Below, one piece after another: positions 11,491 through 23,600 of a stretch of 64,000 bases of DNA. Below the pieces are notes generated by a model that saw only the letters and a list, made by a program, of their open reading frames with translations, did not search any database and was not told the origin of the DNA. The DNA is from Dastarcus helophoroides. Its lineage: Eukaryota > Arthropoda > Insecta > Coleoptera > Bothrideridae. The stretch covers positions 12,192,782 to 12,256,781 of the forward strand of contig CM053328.1 of assembly GCA_028583605.1 (NCBI GenBank). The letters are read 5' to 3'. Positions within the stretch are counted from its first letter, which is position 1, and every line of letters starts with the position of its first letter. The translations under genes and the position numbers were made by a program.

Positions 11491-11844
11491 CTAACATATA
11501 AAATGAGGAAGTGTGTCTGCCTGTCTGCTGAACGTGTCAACGAATTTGAACAAAACATTATTCTGCAATCTGAACGAACTCCTTAAAACCGTGCAAGCTG
11601 ATTAAGTTAGTTTTATTACGTTTATCAAAACAATTCATTTTTAAATTTTGAGTCATCTGAAACCACCCTTTGCATCGCGTACTCCCACCAAACTCTTCCC
11701 GTACCACAATTTGGGAAACACTGCTTTAAAGGGTAATCTACTTATGGTATTCATATTCGAAAGCACAAAATCTGATATCGGACTTTCAGAAGAAAATTAA
11801 TTTTAAGTTGCGAATAGTGCGGAATACTTTAAAAGAAACGATGA
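11491..11844. other. Unique DNA between the MITE and the hAT-like element
   Basis: Normal-complexity AT-rich sequence with no gene or exon seen. It ends at TTAATCAC (11845-11852), the left target-site duplication of the next element. Confidence 0.6.
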
Positions 11845-11852
11845 TTAATCAC

Positions 11853-14513
11853 TAGAGACCGGATTATATGCATTTGCATATTCGCATAGGCAGATGCATA
11901 TTTAACCCATTTTCACCGGATACTATATATTTCAGCTAAAATGTAGTGCTAATGCCTAATTTCCCTATATTTTCAATATTTTTCGATCGGTACTTACCAT
12001 AATGATATAAATCCTACTAAGCGCTGGGTGGGACTTTTACTCTCCTTGGTTAAAGTAGCCGATCGAAAATTTATATTAAATTAGATGGGTATCATTTTTT
12101 TAAATTCTCCTTTTTTTTACAAAATTGGTCTTTTATTTTAAATTTCGAATTTATTATCAAATTTGACTTCTATCCTTTCAAAATCTGATCTCTTTAAAAT
12201 TCTGAATTTTTATCTCCAAAGTTTTCGTTCTTTTTCCAAATTTTAATTTTTTTAAATTAGACCTCTTCAAAAAATGTCCACTTTTCTAAAATCCGAATTT
12301 CTGCAAATTTCGAATTGTTTATCAAAATTTGCCTTTTACCGAAATTTGGTCAATCTTTTGATTAAAAAGTAAAAACTTAAAAAATGTTTGGAATTGCTGA
12401 ATTTTTGTAAAAAGACAAAAAGCTTAGCAAATTATCTTTGAAAATTTCAAAGTTTTCGACATTTTTTTTAAATCTAATTTTCTGAAACTGAAACTTGTTC
12501 CTCAAAATGTTAACATTGTGGACATTTGGGACACTTTTTACGTGATGGTGATGCACTTGTTCTGCTTTGACTTAAGCAGTCAAAAGCAAATCAATATTTA
12601 ACCGGAAAATATAGTTTTTGTCAAAATTTGCCATTTTGTTTTTCAAAGTTTAAGTCTTTGTGAGATTCTGAATTTCTACTAGATTTCGTCTTTTTCCTTA
12701 AAATTTCTTTCTGAAAATTTAACTTCCTCTTAACAGTTTCTCAATTTCAGATATTCCTCGAAATTTTGTCCTTTTCGAAACGTTATTTTTTTAATATTGC
12801 ATTGGAATTTGCAAGTTTATTTCAAAATTCAGTATTTAATATTTCTGGAAAAACCACTTATTCTTCCAAATTTTTCTTCTATTTTCGAAATTTCGATCTT
12901 TTTTTCGAAATTTATATTTCTTTTTTCAGCAAGATATTTAACGCCAAAACATATTTATTATGGTTCTAGAAATCTAAACTTTTTCTTCGAAATTAATCTT
13001 TTTTTTATAAATTTCACCTTTTTCAGAGACAACTATTCTCCAATTTGACTATTTTTCAAAATTTGACTTTGTATGGGAAATTCCTCTTGTTTTCTCGAAG
13101 TCCTTTTGCACGAAATTGTCTTTTTCGGGATTTTCTATTACTTTTTTAAAATTAGTTTTTTTTATTTTTGTATTTTATTCCAAAATTCGACTTTTTTAAA
13201 TTAACTTTCTTTGGAAAATTTCAAATTTTTTATTAATATTCCAACTCCTTGAAATTTCTACCGTGTTTTTTAAGACGTGCCCTTTTTTCGAAATTCCAAA
13301 AATTTACATCTTTTAGAATCTGAATTTTCAGAAATTTTGACGGAATTCCCAAAGTTTCTGGAAATTTCAACTTTTTCCTCAATATTTACATCGAATCTCA
13401 CCAATTAGACCAGAAGAATGATATCGATACTTTGCAAAGATGCTAACAGAAGATAGGCCAAATGTATTCTTAAAATTCTACCTTTAGACCTTTTCATCCA
13501 AAAATCATCTTTTTTAAAATTCCACCATGTTTTCTTAAAATAATAATTTTGAAGAAAAAACTCAAAATTTAAAAAAAATATTACAAATGTTATATTTTGA
13601 CAAAAATACGAAAATTAAAAAAAATGAAATAATTAAAAATCTCTAATTAAAAAAATTATTTGCAAACAATCGAAATTCTTAAAAAAGCAAGACATAAAAA
13701 TGAAAACTCTCAAAAAAAGGTAGAAAAGTTCGGAGAAGATCTAAATTTTTAAAGATATACATAAGAAATTAATTTTTGAAAATGTTGAATTTTGAAAGTT
13801 GCGATTTTGAAAGTCTCAATTTTGAAAAAAAAGATGAGATTTTTAAAAACTTTAAAATACCCAAAAAAGTCAAAATTAAAAAAAAATAAAATTTTCGAAG
13901 ACAGTATTTAAAAAAAAAATTCAGAATGTTGGAAAAAGGCCGAAATTTTTAAAAAAGTCGATCTATCCCGAATGTGTTAAAAAACTTTCAAATCTTTGGA
14001 ATTTTTGGAAAAATGTAATTTTAAGATCAGCAAACTTAGAACAGAACAAAATTCAGAATTTATTAAAACTAAATTGATTTTGAGAGAAAAAACCAAAATC
14101 CGAGAAAAACTTGAGTAGGCACATTAAGAAATTGGCCAAAATTGGAAGCGAATTTGTTCAAACTGACAGCAAATGTGTACAAATTGGAAGCAAATCTATT
14201 CAAATTAAAAACAAATTTGTTCGCGCTAATAATAAACTTATTCAATTAATTGCAAATTTATTTAAATTTAGAATCAAACCTATTTAAATTAGAAGCAAAC
14301 AAATTGAAATTAAAAGCAACTTTGTTCAAACTGAAAGCAATTAGAAGCAAATTTGTTCAAAAAAGGAAAATTCTTCAAATTAGAAGCAAAAAATTAACTG
14401 CATTATTATTTAAAGTTTCATATTTTGACACTTTTCATGCATGTTTTAAGCATTTTGCTTGCATATTTGCATGCATATTTCAAGCTTTTATGTTGCATAT
14501 AATCCGGTATCTG
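11853..14513. mobile_element. Non-autonomous hAT-like DNA transposon, 2.66 kb, with 8-bp TSD
   Basis: The left terminus is TAGAGACCGGATTATATGCA (11853-11872). The right terminus, read inward, is CAGATACCGGATTATATGCA (14494-14513), 18 of 20 identical. Both sides are flanked by the same 8-mer TTAATCAC (11845-11852 and 14514-14521). An 8-bp target duplication with (T/C)AGAG-like ends is the hAT signature. Sub-terminal GCAT-rich stretches (TTTGCATATTCGCATAGGCA on the left, TTGCATATTTGCATGCAT on the right) are further inverted repeats typical of hAT ends. No transposase is present: the interior is ~300 bp of unique DNA, then dialect A repeat in minus orientation (about 12.1-13.4 kb) and in plus orientation (about 13.55-14.1 kb). 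Frames at 12766-13048 and 14250-14528 are repeat translations. Confidence 0.85.
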
Positions 14514-14521
14514 TTAATCAC

Positions 14522-14700
14522 TAAATAGAAATGTTTTGAGTTTTGAGAATCCATGTGGAAAGCAGTAATGCTGTCGGAAACTTTTTAAACAAGTGCTGTT
14601 TACTGTTAATTTTTTTCCTTCGTAGGCGCAACAACCTTTAGATTGGGTATTGCTATAAGGATAAATACTTAAATATTTATCCACGTAAGAATGTAAAATT
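14522..14700. other. Unique DNA with a dispersed-repeat trace
   Basis: The piece with GTGCTGTTTACTG, a T-run and TAGGCGCAACAACCTTT resembles 51600-51680 (GTGCTGTTTACTG...CATAGGCACAAATACCTTT) and more weakly 61990-62020. It looks like an old dispersed repeat of unknown class. Confidence 0.5.
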
Positions 14701-16260
14701 TTTTGAAATTAAAACAAATCGAGAATTTGAAATCAAAATTTTCAAAAAAGAGGAAACGGTAAAATCAAATGGTATTTTTAAAATAAATAAAAATTTAGAA
14801 ATAAGGCAAAATTAAAAAAAAATCCAAATTTCCAAAGCAAGTCGAACTTTTGAAAATTAGGACAAAATTTTGGAGTCGTTATTTTAAAAAAATTAACAAT
14901 TTTAAAAAATTCGCAAATTTTGAAAAAATTTAAAACTGGTAAAAGGGGTTAAAATTTTAATAAAAATGAAATTATTATTTTCAAAAAAAAAGTCGAAATT
15001 TTCATAGAAAGTTAATTTAAAAATAAGTTGTTGGGAAATAATGTCAAAATTTGTTGTTATTTCCAGAAAAATTCGGGAATTTTAGAAAATGAGACATTAA
15101 AAAAAATCAAAAAGTTAAAATATTGGAAAAATGCTATAAATTTTCGAAAATAGTCTAGATTAAAAAAAATCAGTAAAATTTTTAATAAAATCCAAAATTT
15201 TCAAATTTTAAATATTTAAAAAAAAGCCAAAAATATCAAAAAACTTGAAATGTTCAAAAATAATTCGAAATTTTAAAAAGTTCAAAGTTTTGGACAATTA
15301 AACTTTATTAATCGAAAATTTAAAAAAAAAAATAAAATATTGAAAAGAAAAAATGTCGACATCTTAAAAAAGTCAACATTTTCAAAAAAATTAATCACTA
15401 AATTATAGTAAAAAATTTTTTAAACAATTGACATTTTAAAAATGTTGCAATTTAAAAAATGAAGTTTTCGAAATGAAAGTCAAAATTTTGAAATAGATGA
15501 AATTTAAAAAATAGTCAGAATTTGGAAAAAAAATTATAATTTTCAAAAAATTAAAATTTTGAAAAAAGTGACATTCTGAAAAAGTCGAAAATTTAAAAAA
15601 GTTGAAAGTTTTTAAAAAGTCAAGCCTTCAAAAAATTACATTTTTAAAAAGATAAAAATTTTGATAGAGTAGAGACTTTGCAAAGAATTATCGAAATCAG
15701 AAAAGTGAAAAGTAAATTTTCAAAAATCTCTAACTTTGAAAAATAGAAATTAGAAAAGTATTGGGATTTTTAAAAAAATAGGAAGTTCCGGAAACAATAA
15801 TTGTTTTCGAAAATTCCTACTTTTTTCAATTATTGAAACACAAAAAAGTCGAAAGTTTTACAAACAGTAAATATTTTGGAAAAAGTCAAAATTTTCAGAA
15901 AAAGTTGACATTTTGGAAAAAGAGCCTAAATTTTGATAAAATGATCAAAATTCTGCAAAAAAAACTCTAAACTTTGGAATACAATCTAAATTTAAAAGAA
16001 ATTCAAACATTTAAAAAACTTGAACTTGAAATTATTGAAATTTTTTATTGAACTTGAAATTATTGAAAATTTTTATTGTCAACTTTTTTTCAATTACTTA
16101 TTGAAACATAGAAAAGTCGAAAGTTTCAAAGGCAGTAAACATTTTGAAACAGTCAAAATATTCAAAAAAGTTGACACTTTCCAAAAGAGCCTAAATTTTG
16201 ATCAAAAGTCGAAATTTTGCAAAAAACTCTAGACTTTGACATATAATCGAATATTTTACG
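14701..16260 (+). repeat. Dialect A array, plus orientation, with a 262-bp tandem duplication
   Basis: Units of the GTCGAAATTTTGAAAAA type fill this stretch. Near its end a block (15827-15990) is repeated at about 16090-16250; both contain AAAGTCGAAAGTTT, AAAGAGCCTAAATTTTGAT and CAAAAAA(A)CTCTA. No gene is seen; frames at 16020-16232 and 16191-16406 lie in repeat. Confidence 0.8.
15772..15826. repeat. Imperfect palindrome, 27-nt arms
   Basis: The left arm AAAAAAATAGGAAGTTCCGG/AAACAAT (15772-15798) pairs with 15800-15826 with about five mismatches around a single-base loop. It sits inside dialect A DNA but is not explained by the repeat unit. Confidence 0.7.
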
Positions 16261-16745
16261 AGTATAAGCAGCAAATAATACCTTATTGCAAGAAAACCGT
16301 GGGTGATAGAAAAAAATCGAATGCTATTTTCGGATTTTGGGTACGTTTTACATAATAAACACTTTGTTTTGTCCGTGTCACAAAAAATTATTTTAATTTT
16401 GTTCACCAGAGATGTTTTGCCTTTATACCAGGACTTTTTCTAAATGTTCAGATGCCTACGTGTTGATTAAAATTTGGCCGCTATAAACATAGGCAAAGTT
16501 AGGTCATCCTACCTATGGGGCTAAACCTCCTTTCTGTATTACGACTATTTTATTTTGTTAATTACTTAGTAAATGCAGGATCTTTTAGTGTGAAATTTAC
16601 TTTGTTCTTTTATTTTTTCCGATTGCTTGTTTATTTGAAAATTTCAAGCTTTTTTTTTACATTACAACTTTTTTTGTTAAAATTCCTAGTTTTTCTAGAA
16701 ATGTTAATATTTTTTTATAAATTACTGCTTTTTTCTTGTTTTTTT
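16261..16745. other. AT-rich DNA, partly unique, partly T-rich repeat
   Basis: The first half (to about 16590) is unique and includes CCTATGGGG. The second half is Phe-encoding T-rich DNA. The 115-codon frame at 16515-16862 is a hydrophobic translation of T-rich DNA running into the next MITE and is not credible. Confidence 0.5.
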
Positions 16746-16994
16746 TTTTGGTGTATCGGACTGGTCCTTGGTTATCTTCAAATATTAAAATACAAATCTT
16801 GTCCCCTGAAACCAAGAAAGATTAAAAAACACAACAGAGATTGCTATAACGCGTTTCGATAGTCCAGCTATCATCTTCATCTGTATTCAGTAGAGCAAGT
16901 TTTGTTGTGTTTTTTAATCTTTCTTGGTTTCAGGGGACAAGATTTGTATTTTAATATTTGAAGATAACCAAGGACCAGTCTGTTCCACCAAAAT
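16746..16994. mobile_element. Foldback MITE, family 1, copy 3 (complete)
   Basis: This is the most complete copy. The inverted arms are about 100 nt each: from TTTTGGTGTATCGGACTGGT and CCTTGGTTATCTTC through GACAAG-type and AAGAAAGATTAAAAAACACAAC blocks on the left, mirrored on the right with almost no mismatch, ending GGACCAGTCTGTTCCACCAA. The ~50-nt centre has ACGCGTTTCGATAGTCCAGC. The near-identity of the arms means it can fold into a long hairpin. No clear target duplication was found. Confidence 0.9.
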
Positions 16995-17189
16995 TGAAAG
17001 ATTTTGGAAGAAATTTGAGTTAAATTATTAAGTTTTCTTAAGAAATATTTTTTTTTACGTAATTTAACTTTCGCACAGAAAATTTTTTCTAAACATCGAG
17101 TTTGCTCTCGTAACCTCCAATTTTAATCCCGAAATCGCTACTTTTCACTTTCAAATTTGAAGTTTTGATCTCGAGACATGGAAAGAGAT

Positions 17190-17440
17190 GCAGAAACAGT
17201 CACAGACACAGACATAGACACAGATACAGACACAGACACAGACACAGACAACAGACACAGACACAGACACAGACACAGACACAGACACAGACACAGACAC
17301 AGACACATACACAAACACAAACACAAACACAAACGCAGACACATATACAGATACAGACACAGACACAGATTCAGATACAAAAACAGACACAGATACAGAC
17401 ACAGATAGGAACACGGACACGGATACAAAAATAGATACTC
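17190..17440 (+). repeat. (ACAGAC)n hexanucleotide satellite
   Basis: An almost perfect ACAGAC run at about 17230-17310 is flanked by variants with ACAAAC, ATACAG and GATACAGACACAG. All overlapping frames on both strands (Thr/Gln, Asp/Thr, His/Arg or Val/Ser repeats) stay open only because the period is divisible by three, so none is treated as a gene. Confidence 0.95.
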
Positions 17441-17800
17441 TACACTCATACGAGTTTTAATCTTGAGACTTTAAATTATAATATCGATACATCAAGTTGG
17501 CCCCAAAACTTAGAGTTTTAATTATCTTAATACGTAATTGGGGTTTTAACTTTAAGACTTCGAGACTTTTCACGTCGTAACATCAAGTTTTAACCTCAAA
17601 ACATGAAGTTTGGACTTAAAATATCGAGTTCTAAAAACTGAAAATCAAATTTCAGGATATACAAGTTTGAAACTTTTGATTTTAATTTCCTCACTAGTTT
17701 TAACCCTGACATTTTGTTATTTAACCGGAAATGTCAGAATTTTGTGTTTTAGTAAATTGTACTTTTAAAGTTTAAGTTTAACTTTTAATTTGTTGAGTGT
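17441..17800 (+). repeat. Dialect B repeat, plus orientation
   Basis: Units such as CGAGTTTTAATCTTGAGAC and CAAGTTTTAACCTCAAAAC, about 20-21 nt, fade out into unique DNA near 17800. Confidence 0.75.
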
Positions 17801-18720
17801 GGTGTTTCAAAAGGTAAAAATTGTCCATTGTAACTGTTCAAACATTTGACCCTCTAATTGTCGGGTGATTTTATTTGAAACATTTTTGTTCAAGGAATAT
17901 TGATCATGTTAAGATGTCACCAATTCTTCCATAGAAAAACTAGCTCGCTTATATTTTTTGTTTCTAATTTTTCTATTTAATTTGAACGATATTGGATTCC
18001 GAGTCGAAACTACCTTATGTTAGGCGATGCACAATTTAACAAATAACCGAACTCTTCTTCATTAAGCTGTTATTTGAGCAGAAAGTACGATGTAATAAGA
18101 AAGACGTTACAAATAAAAAACGCAACGGACTAAACTAAATAAAGGAGTGACTTTTTATCTCGAATAATAAAGTGTTATTTGCAGCATTTCGCGATATATA
18201 AGCTACGTAGTGAGTCTTATTGTTTTGAAATGTCAACAGTAATGCAGCTCAATGGAGTTGAATGCGAAATCAAAGCTGGCTCTGAAGGTAATTGAATAAA
18301 GCATGGCTGTATAGCGATTCCCCAGCGAGTGACAACCGAGTAGGCCATGATGGTGACAAAATTGCATATCAATTTACGAGTCTTTTTGAAGTGTTCATTT
18401 CACAACGCTAACTTCGTTCCACTTATAGCTGTTTCGTCAGATTAACACACTTTCCATATATCCAGTTTGCTAATTACGCCTTTTTGTCAGGACGTATATT
18501 TCAAAAACGCGCTCGACGTTTAAACTTCGTTTGGAAACTCCTTTGTCCCGTGTGGAAAAGCTCGTTATTTTGATTTTAGCGTAACTGTTAATTGCCACGT
18601 TATAGCGGGAATATGTAAAGAGTTTAATAAAATATTCCGGCGCATCCACCAATTTGCATTTTCACGATTTTAAGCTACAGGATCTCGAAAATTGCTAACA
18701 AAAAAGTAATTTCTAGTAAG
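17801..18720. other. Unique DNA island, no gene seen
   Basis: About 0.9 kb of normal-complexity DNA lies between oppositely oriented dialect B blocks. It contains CGCGATATATAAGCTACGTA and several CG-containing words that the repeats lack. A 60-codon minus frame at 18470-18652 has no recognisable features. It is a candidate conserved non-coding element. Confidence 0.5.
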
Positions 18721-18889
18721 ACATACAAATTTTAGGAATTTTATTAACTAATTTCAGTTTTTTTCTGAAAATTTTAATTTTATTTATCGATATTTCTGGC
18801 TTATTTTTCAAATTTTTATTGTTTACATATACAGTAGAACGGGACCAAGATGTAGGTCAAAAGTATCTTTTATTTACAAAGTTTACGTA
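18721..18889. other. T-rich DNA, no gene seen
   Basis: Short stretch of dialect A-like, T-rich sequence (TTTTCTGAAAATTTTAATTT), then a few unique bases before the MITE. Confidence 0.5.
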
Positions 18890-19000
18890 AATTGAAATAC
18901 AAATTTTGTCCCCTGGAATCAAGAAAGATTAGAAAACCCAACAAGAGAGATAATGAAGATGATAGCTTGGCTAAGGACCAGTCCGTTCCACCAAAAAAAA
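18890..19000. mobile_element. Foldback MITE, family 1, copy 4 (internally deleted)
   Basis: The left arm AATACAAATTTTGTCCCCTG and AAGAAAGATTAGAAAACCCAAC joins directly to GATGATAGCTTGGCTAAGGACC and the outer terminus CAGTCCGTTCCACCAAAA. The right inner arm is missing. Confidence 0.85.
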
Positions 19001-20400
19001 GTTTACGTAGAAAAAATCCACAAGCTACAAATTAAAAATATTAGTTTTGCCAAGATGAAGGTCAAATTATCCGGAAAGTTGAACTATGTGAGGTCAGATC
19101 AATGGAGTTCTACTGTATTTAAAGTTCTCATTTTTACCGTTTAAAGCCAAACTCGATATTTTAAGGTTAAAACTAGCTGTTGCGACGTTAAAACTTACAG
19201 TTTTAAAGTTAAAACGCACAATAAGTATTACCATGGTTACAATTCGAAATTCTCGGGCCAAAGTCTCTATTTTTCGATATTAAAATTTAAAGTTCCAAGG
19301 TTAAAACTCGTGCACACTATATCCATATTTCTGTCTTTGTGTGTCTGTATCTGTGTTTGTCTCTATGTCTGTTTCTGTGTCTTTGTCTATTTTTATGTCT
19401 CTACTAGGTCTCCAGATTATAACTTTAAGTTTGAAAGTCAAAAGTCGAGGTTTCGAGATTAAAATTCAAGGTTTGGAGGGTCAACTCGATGTTTCGATGT
19501 TAAAATTCGATGTCTCGAGATTAAAACTTAAAGTATCGAGATTAAATTTTAAGTATTGAGCGTTAAAACATGAGATTTAAGTATTTAAACTTAATATCTC
19601 AAAATAAAACTCGAAGATTTCGAGATTAAAACTTCCCTGTTCAAAAGTTAAAAGTTGCCTTTTGGAAAATAAAACTCAAAATTTTGAAGGCAAACTTGAT
19701 GATTCGATATTAGATTAAAGAGGTGGTATTAAAACATGAGACCTCAGTATTAAAACTTGCTATTTCAAATTAAAACTCGAAATTTCTTAATTCAAAATTC
19801 AAGTGTGGAAGTTAAAAATTACCGTTTCAAAAATAAAACTAGAAATTTTGGGGACAAACTTGATGATTGATTCGAAGTCTCGAGGGTAAAACTTAAAATG
19901 TTGCGATTAGGTTTAAAGTAGAAGTGCTAAAACAAGAGATCTAAACTGATAAAGCTTCATATTTCAAATTTAAATGTGAGGTTTCGAGATTAAAGCTTAA
20001 AAGTTTGAAATGTTAAAAGTTGCCGTTTCAAAAATAAAACTCAACATTTTAAAGGAAAACTAAATGATTCAATGTTAGAATTCGAAGTCTCGAAATAAAA
20101 ACTTGAAATATTAAGATTAGATTCAAGGTGAAGGTGTTTAAACATAATACCTCAGAGTTAAAGCTTGACATCTAAAATTCAAACTCGTATTCTAGAAAAA
20201 AATCGAGTTTTTTTAGGGCAAACCTAATTATTCGATGTTAAAATTCGAAGCCTCGATATTAAAATTTGAAAAATTTAAAATTAATTTTCAAGTATTAAGA
20301 CTTCAAACATAAAATCTTAGGATTGAAACTTGATATCGCAAATTAAAGCGTGAAATCTCGAAATTAAAATTCAAGTCTCAAAATGAAGTTATAGTTTCGA
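19001..20400 (-). repeat. Dialect B repeat, minus orientation
   Basis: Units appear on + as AGGTTAAAACTCGATATTTT and AAAATTCGAAGTCTCGA, i.e. the complement of the 21-nt dialect B unit. The whole stretch is consistent in orientation and opposite to 17441-17800. No gene is seen. Confidence 0.75.
19325..19403 (-). repeat. (GTCTGT)n satellite, complement of (ACAGAC)n
   Basis: A degenerate run with TGTGTGTCTGTATCTGTG and TATGTCTGTTTCTGTGTC. It is the reverse complement of the 17190-17440 satellite and lies in the mirror-image position relative to the unique island between them. Confidence 0.85.
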
Positions 20401-20424
20401 GATTTGGTATTAGTGTTTCACGAA

Positions 20425-20600
20425 TTTGTTGTTTTTGTCTTGCTTTTTCTAATTATTGTCTTAATTTTGCTGCAAGAGCAAGACAAGAACTTTGTGAGCA
20501 AGAACAAGACAAGACAAGATCTTTTAGCAAGAGCAAGGTTTCTTGTCAAAAAATTACCAAGACGCAAGATTTCTTGCTTTTTTCAACATTTTCTTATAAT
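20425..20600. repeat. CAAGA-type short tandem repeat, locus 1
   Basis: Repeated GAGCAAGACAAGAAC, CAAGACAAGACAAGA and complementary TTGTCTTGC words cluster here. A frame at 20404-20628 covers it but is not credible. A related cluster lies at 24990-25085. Confidence 0.75.
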
Positions 20601-20639
20601 GAGCTCTAAAACAGTGTTTTTTAAATAAACTATTATTTT

Positions 20640-23600
20640 ACAAGTCATAAATTCTGGCGCCTCTTTCAAATTAAAATTTGAAAAAATTTAAATTCCAGAA
20701 AACATCAAAATTAAAAAGAAAAAGTTCAGTGTTAAATTTTTCCTCGAAATGACACTATTTAAATATCCGAAATTAAAAGAAAAATAATTTTTCCTTAAAT
20801 TTTGATTTTTTTTATCAGAAATTTTGAATGTTTTTCTAACTTGCTAATTTTATTCTCAAAATTTCAATTTCCATTTCGATATTTTGATTTTTTTCTCAAA
20901 ATTGAAATTTTAACTGTAAAATTTTGACTTTCATTCAATTTAACATTTTGTCTTTATTTGAAAAATTTTTCTGCACTAGGTTCAGCTCAATTTCGATTTA
21001 TCTCTGAAATTTGGAACTTTAATCTCAAGAATTCAACTTTGAACTTTTATTTGGAAAATATTTTTTTGAAGAATTTCGGAAAAAAAGTCGAAAGTTTAAA
21101 TTTAAAGTCAAAGTGGTTAACTCTGAAGCAAAGGCGTAGGTAGAATAGGGCAGGGTGGGCACTTGCCCTTCCCTGGCATACAACCAACAGAAAATTTATA
21201 GTCAACTAAGAAAATGTATCCAGAAATGTCCACTTCTTGTTTAAAATTGGTACATTCCTTACAATTTTAAAATTTTCTAGAAGTTTTGGCATTTTTGTCA
21301 AAATTAGTCTTCTTTCACAATATTTGCCCACTTTTTTAAAAATCCGACTTTCTCAAAATTTCTAATGTTAGCTCAAAATGTGTCATTTTTTTTCGTTAAT
21401 TCATCATTTCTCAAAATTCGACTGACATTTTTTACTTTTTTTTATCCTGCCTATAAATTTCGATTTGTTTAAATCTGTTCTTAAAGTTTGGTTGATCATT
21501 TGATAGACAGTAGAGATTTTGAGAAAATATTTATGAGAAATATTAATTATTGGAAGTTTTGTACTTTTATAGAGGTAAAAATTCCGAGCAAATTTTTTTG
21601 GAAATTTCATCGGTTTTTTTAAATTTCGGTTTCTGGAAATTATGACTTCTTTCTCAACATTTGGAAATGTATCTCAATATTGACGCCACGGCAGGGTGGG
21701 GATTTGATTCAAGTAGTCAAAAGGAAATAAATATATTCAATCGGGAAATTTTAACTTTTTCTCAAAATTCGATCTACTTTCAAAATTTCAACAAAATTTG
21801 AGTGTCTCGGAGTTTTGATTTTTTTTATGTTGAAAATTTCGGTCCTTTCCCTCAAAATTTCGATCTCGCTGTTTGTTTCTAAAAATTCGATTTTTTTTCC
21901 TCGAAATTCTTTTGAAATTTGACTTTATCCCAAAATCTGTTTCTGGAAAATCTCAATTTTTCTCGAAATTTGTTGTTTCATAAACGACGATTATTCTCGG
22001 AATATGACCTTCTGTGTGCAATTTCAGTTTTTTTGTTAGGGCATCTTTTTCCTCGAAATTGGTCTTTTTTCTCGGAATTTTAAGTAGTTTTTTTCTAAAC
22101 TCGTTTTTTTTTATTTGAATTTTATAGGCAAAATTTGACTTTTTTCTTCAAATTTGACGTTCTCTGGAAAATATAGGATCTTTTTTCCAGCTTCGAAATT
22201 TTGCTTTTTTTCAAAATTGCGCTAATTTCTGTTTCGTTGGGCTTTTTTCCGAAAATTTCGATCGATTTTATAGAAGTTCTTATTGGTTTCTTAAAGTTTT
22301 TCTCGAAATTTTGATTTTTATCTTAAAAATTCGATATTTCGTATTTCTTTGGAATTCGTGTTTTATCCAAAATTCTCACTTTTTTTCTTAAAATTGACTT
22401 GTTTCAATTAGCTTTTTCCTTAAAATTGGTCTTCTTCGTAATTTTAAATTTATTCTTAAAATTCTACTTTTAGGACTTTTCTTCTAAAAATTGTCATTTT
22501 TTTCGAAATTCCTCAATTTTTTTAAATTGAACTTAATGGAAATTTAAATTTATATCTCAGAATTCTACTTTAGGACTTTTCTTTCAAAAATCGTAATTAT
22601 TGTCAAATTCCGCAAGTTTTCTTAATATTCGACTTTTTCTGAAAATTTTGACTATTTTAAATTAAATTTTATCGAGGTTTAAATTTATAACTTAGAATTT
22701 GTCTTACTTGACTTTTTTCTCGAAATTGGCTTTTCCTTGAAATCAAACCTTTCAAAAAATTGTTTATTTTTAAAAAATAGATTGGAATGGTGCAATAAAA
22801 ATAGTGTTTTTTATGCAAAATGTTTTTGATAAGTTTTTAGAAAAAAATTGATTTTAAATTTAATTTCTTTACAAAAAAGATATTATATTAAAAATTAAAT
22901 AAAAAAGATTAAAATGTTGAAAAAAATATTTTTGTAAATGCGATTTTTTCTCAAAATTCCAATTTTTCAAATACTAAAACTGTTTTCATATCACCTGTGA
23001 AAGTATTCTCTTTTTTTTTCAATTTTCAATATTTTCTGAAAGACTTGGTTTTCATTTTAACTTAGATTTTAACTTACCATAGATTTTTTTAAATTTTAGA
23101 TTTTTACTAAAGTTAGTTTTTGGGAGTTAGTCTTTTTAGAAATAACGACTTTATTCTCAAATCTCTATTGTTTCCTCTTAAAATTGAGTTTTCTCTTAGA
23201 AATTTTGAGTATACTCTAGAGATATCGATCTTCTGTTCGAAATTTCGATAATATTTTTCAAAAATCTTTTTTTTTGCAATTCATTTTTCCAATATTCTTG
23301 TTTCTCAAAATTCACCTTATTTTCGAAATTTCTACTTGTACCTCAAAATTCGATATTGCATGTTTCTGAAAATTTCTTTTAAAATTAGACCTTTTCTCAG
23401 AATTTCGGTTTTTCTCGAAATTCGTTTATTTTTGCAAAATTAAATCAAAATTTTAATAAGAAGTTTAAACTTTTGAGAACAATATTTTTAGAAAATTTCG
23501 AGAAAAAGATTTCTTGTAAATTTTAAAATTTTCAATATTTAAATAAAGTAAACATTCTGAGAGAAATATTTATGTAAATTATAATTTTTTTTTTCAAAAT

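Noticed and set aside
17138..17449. Overlapping 76-103 codon frames on both strands with Thr/Gln, His/Arg, Val/Ser or Cys/Leu repeats
   Set aside because: They are all translations of the (ACAGAC)n satellite; a period divisible by three keeps frames open without any gene.
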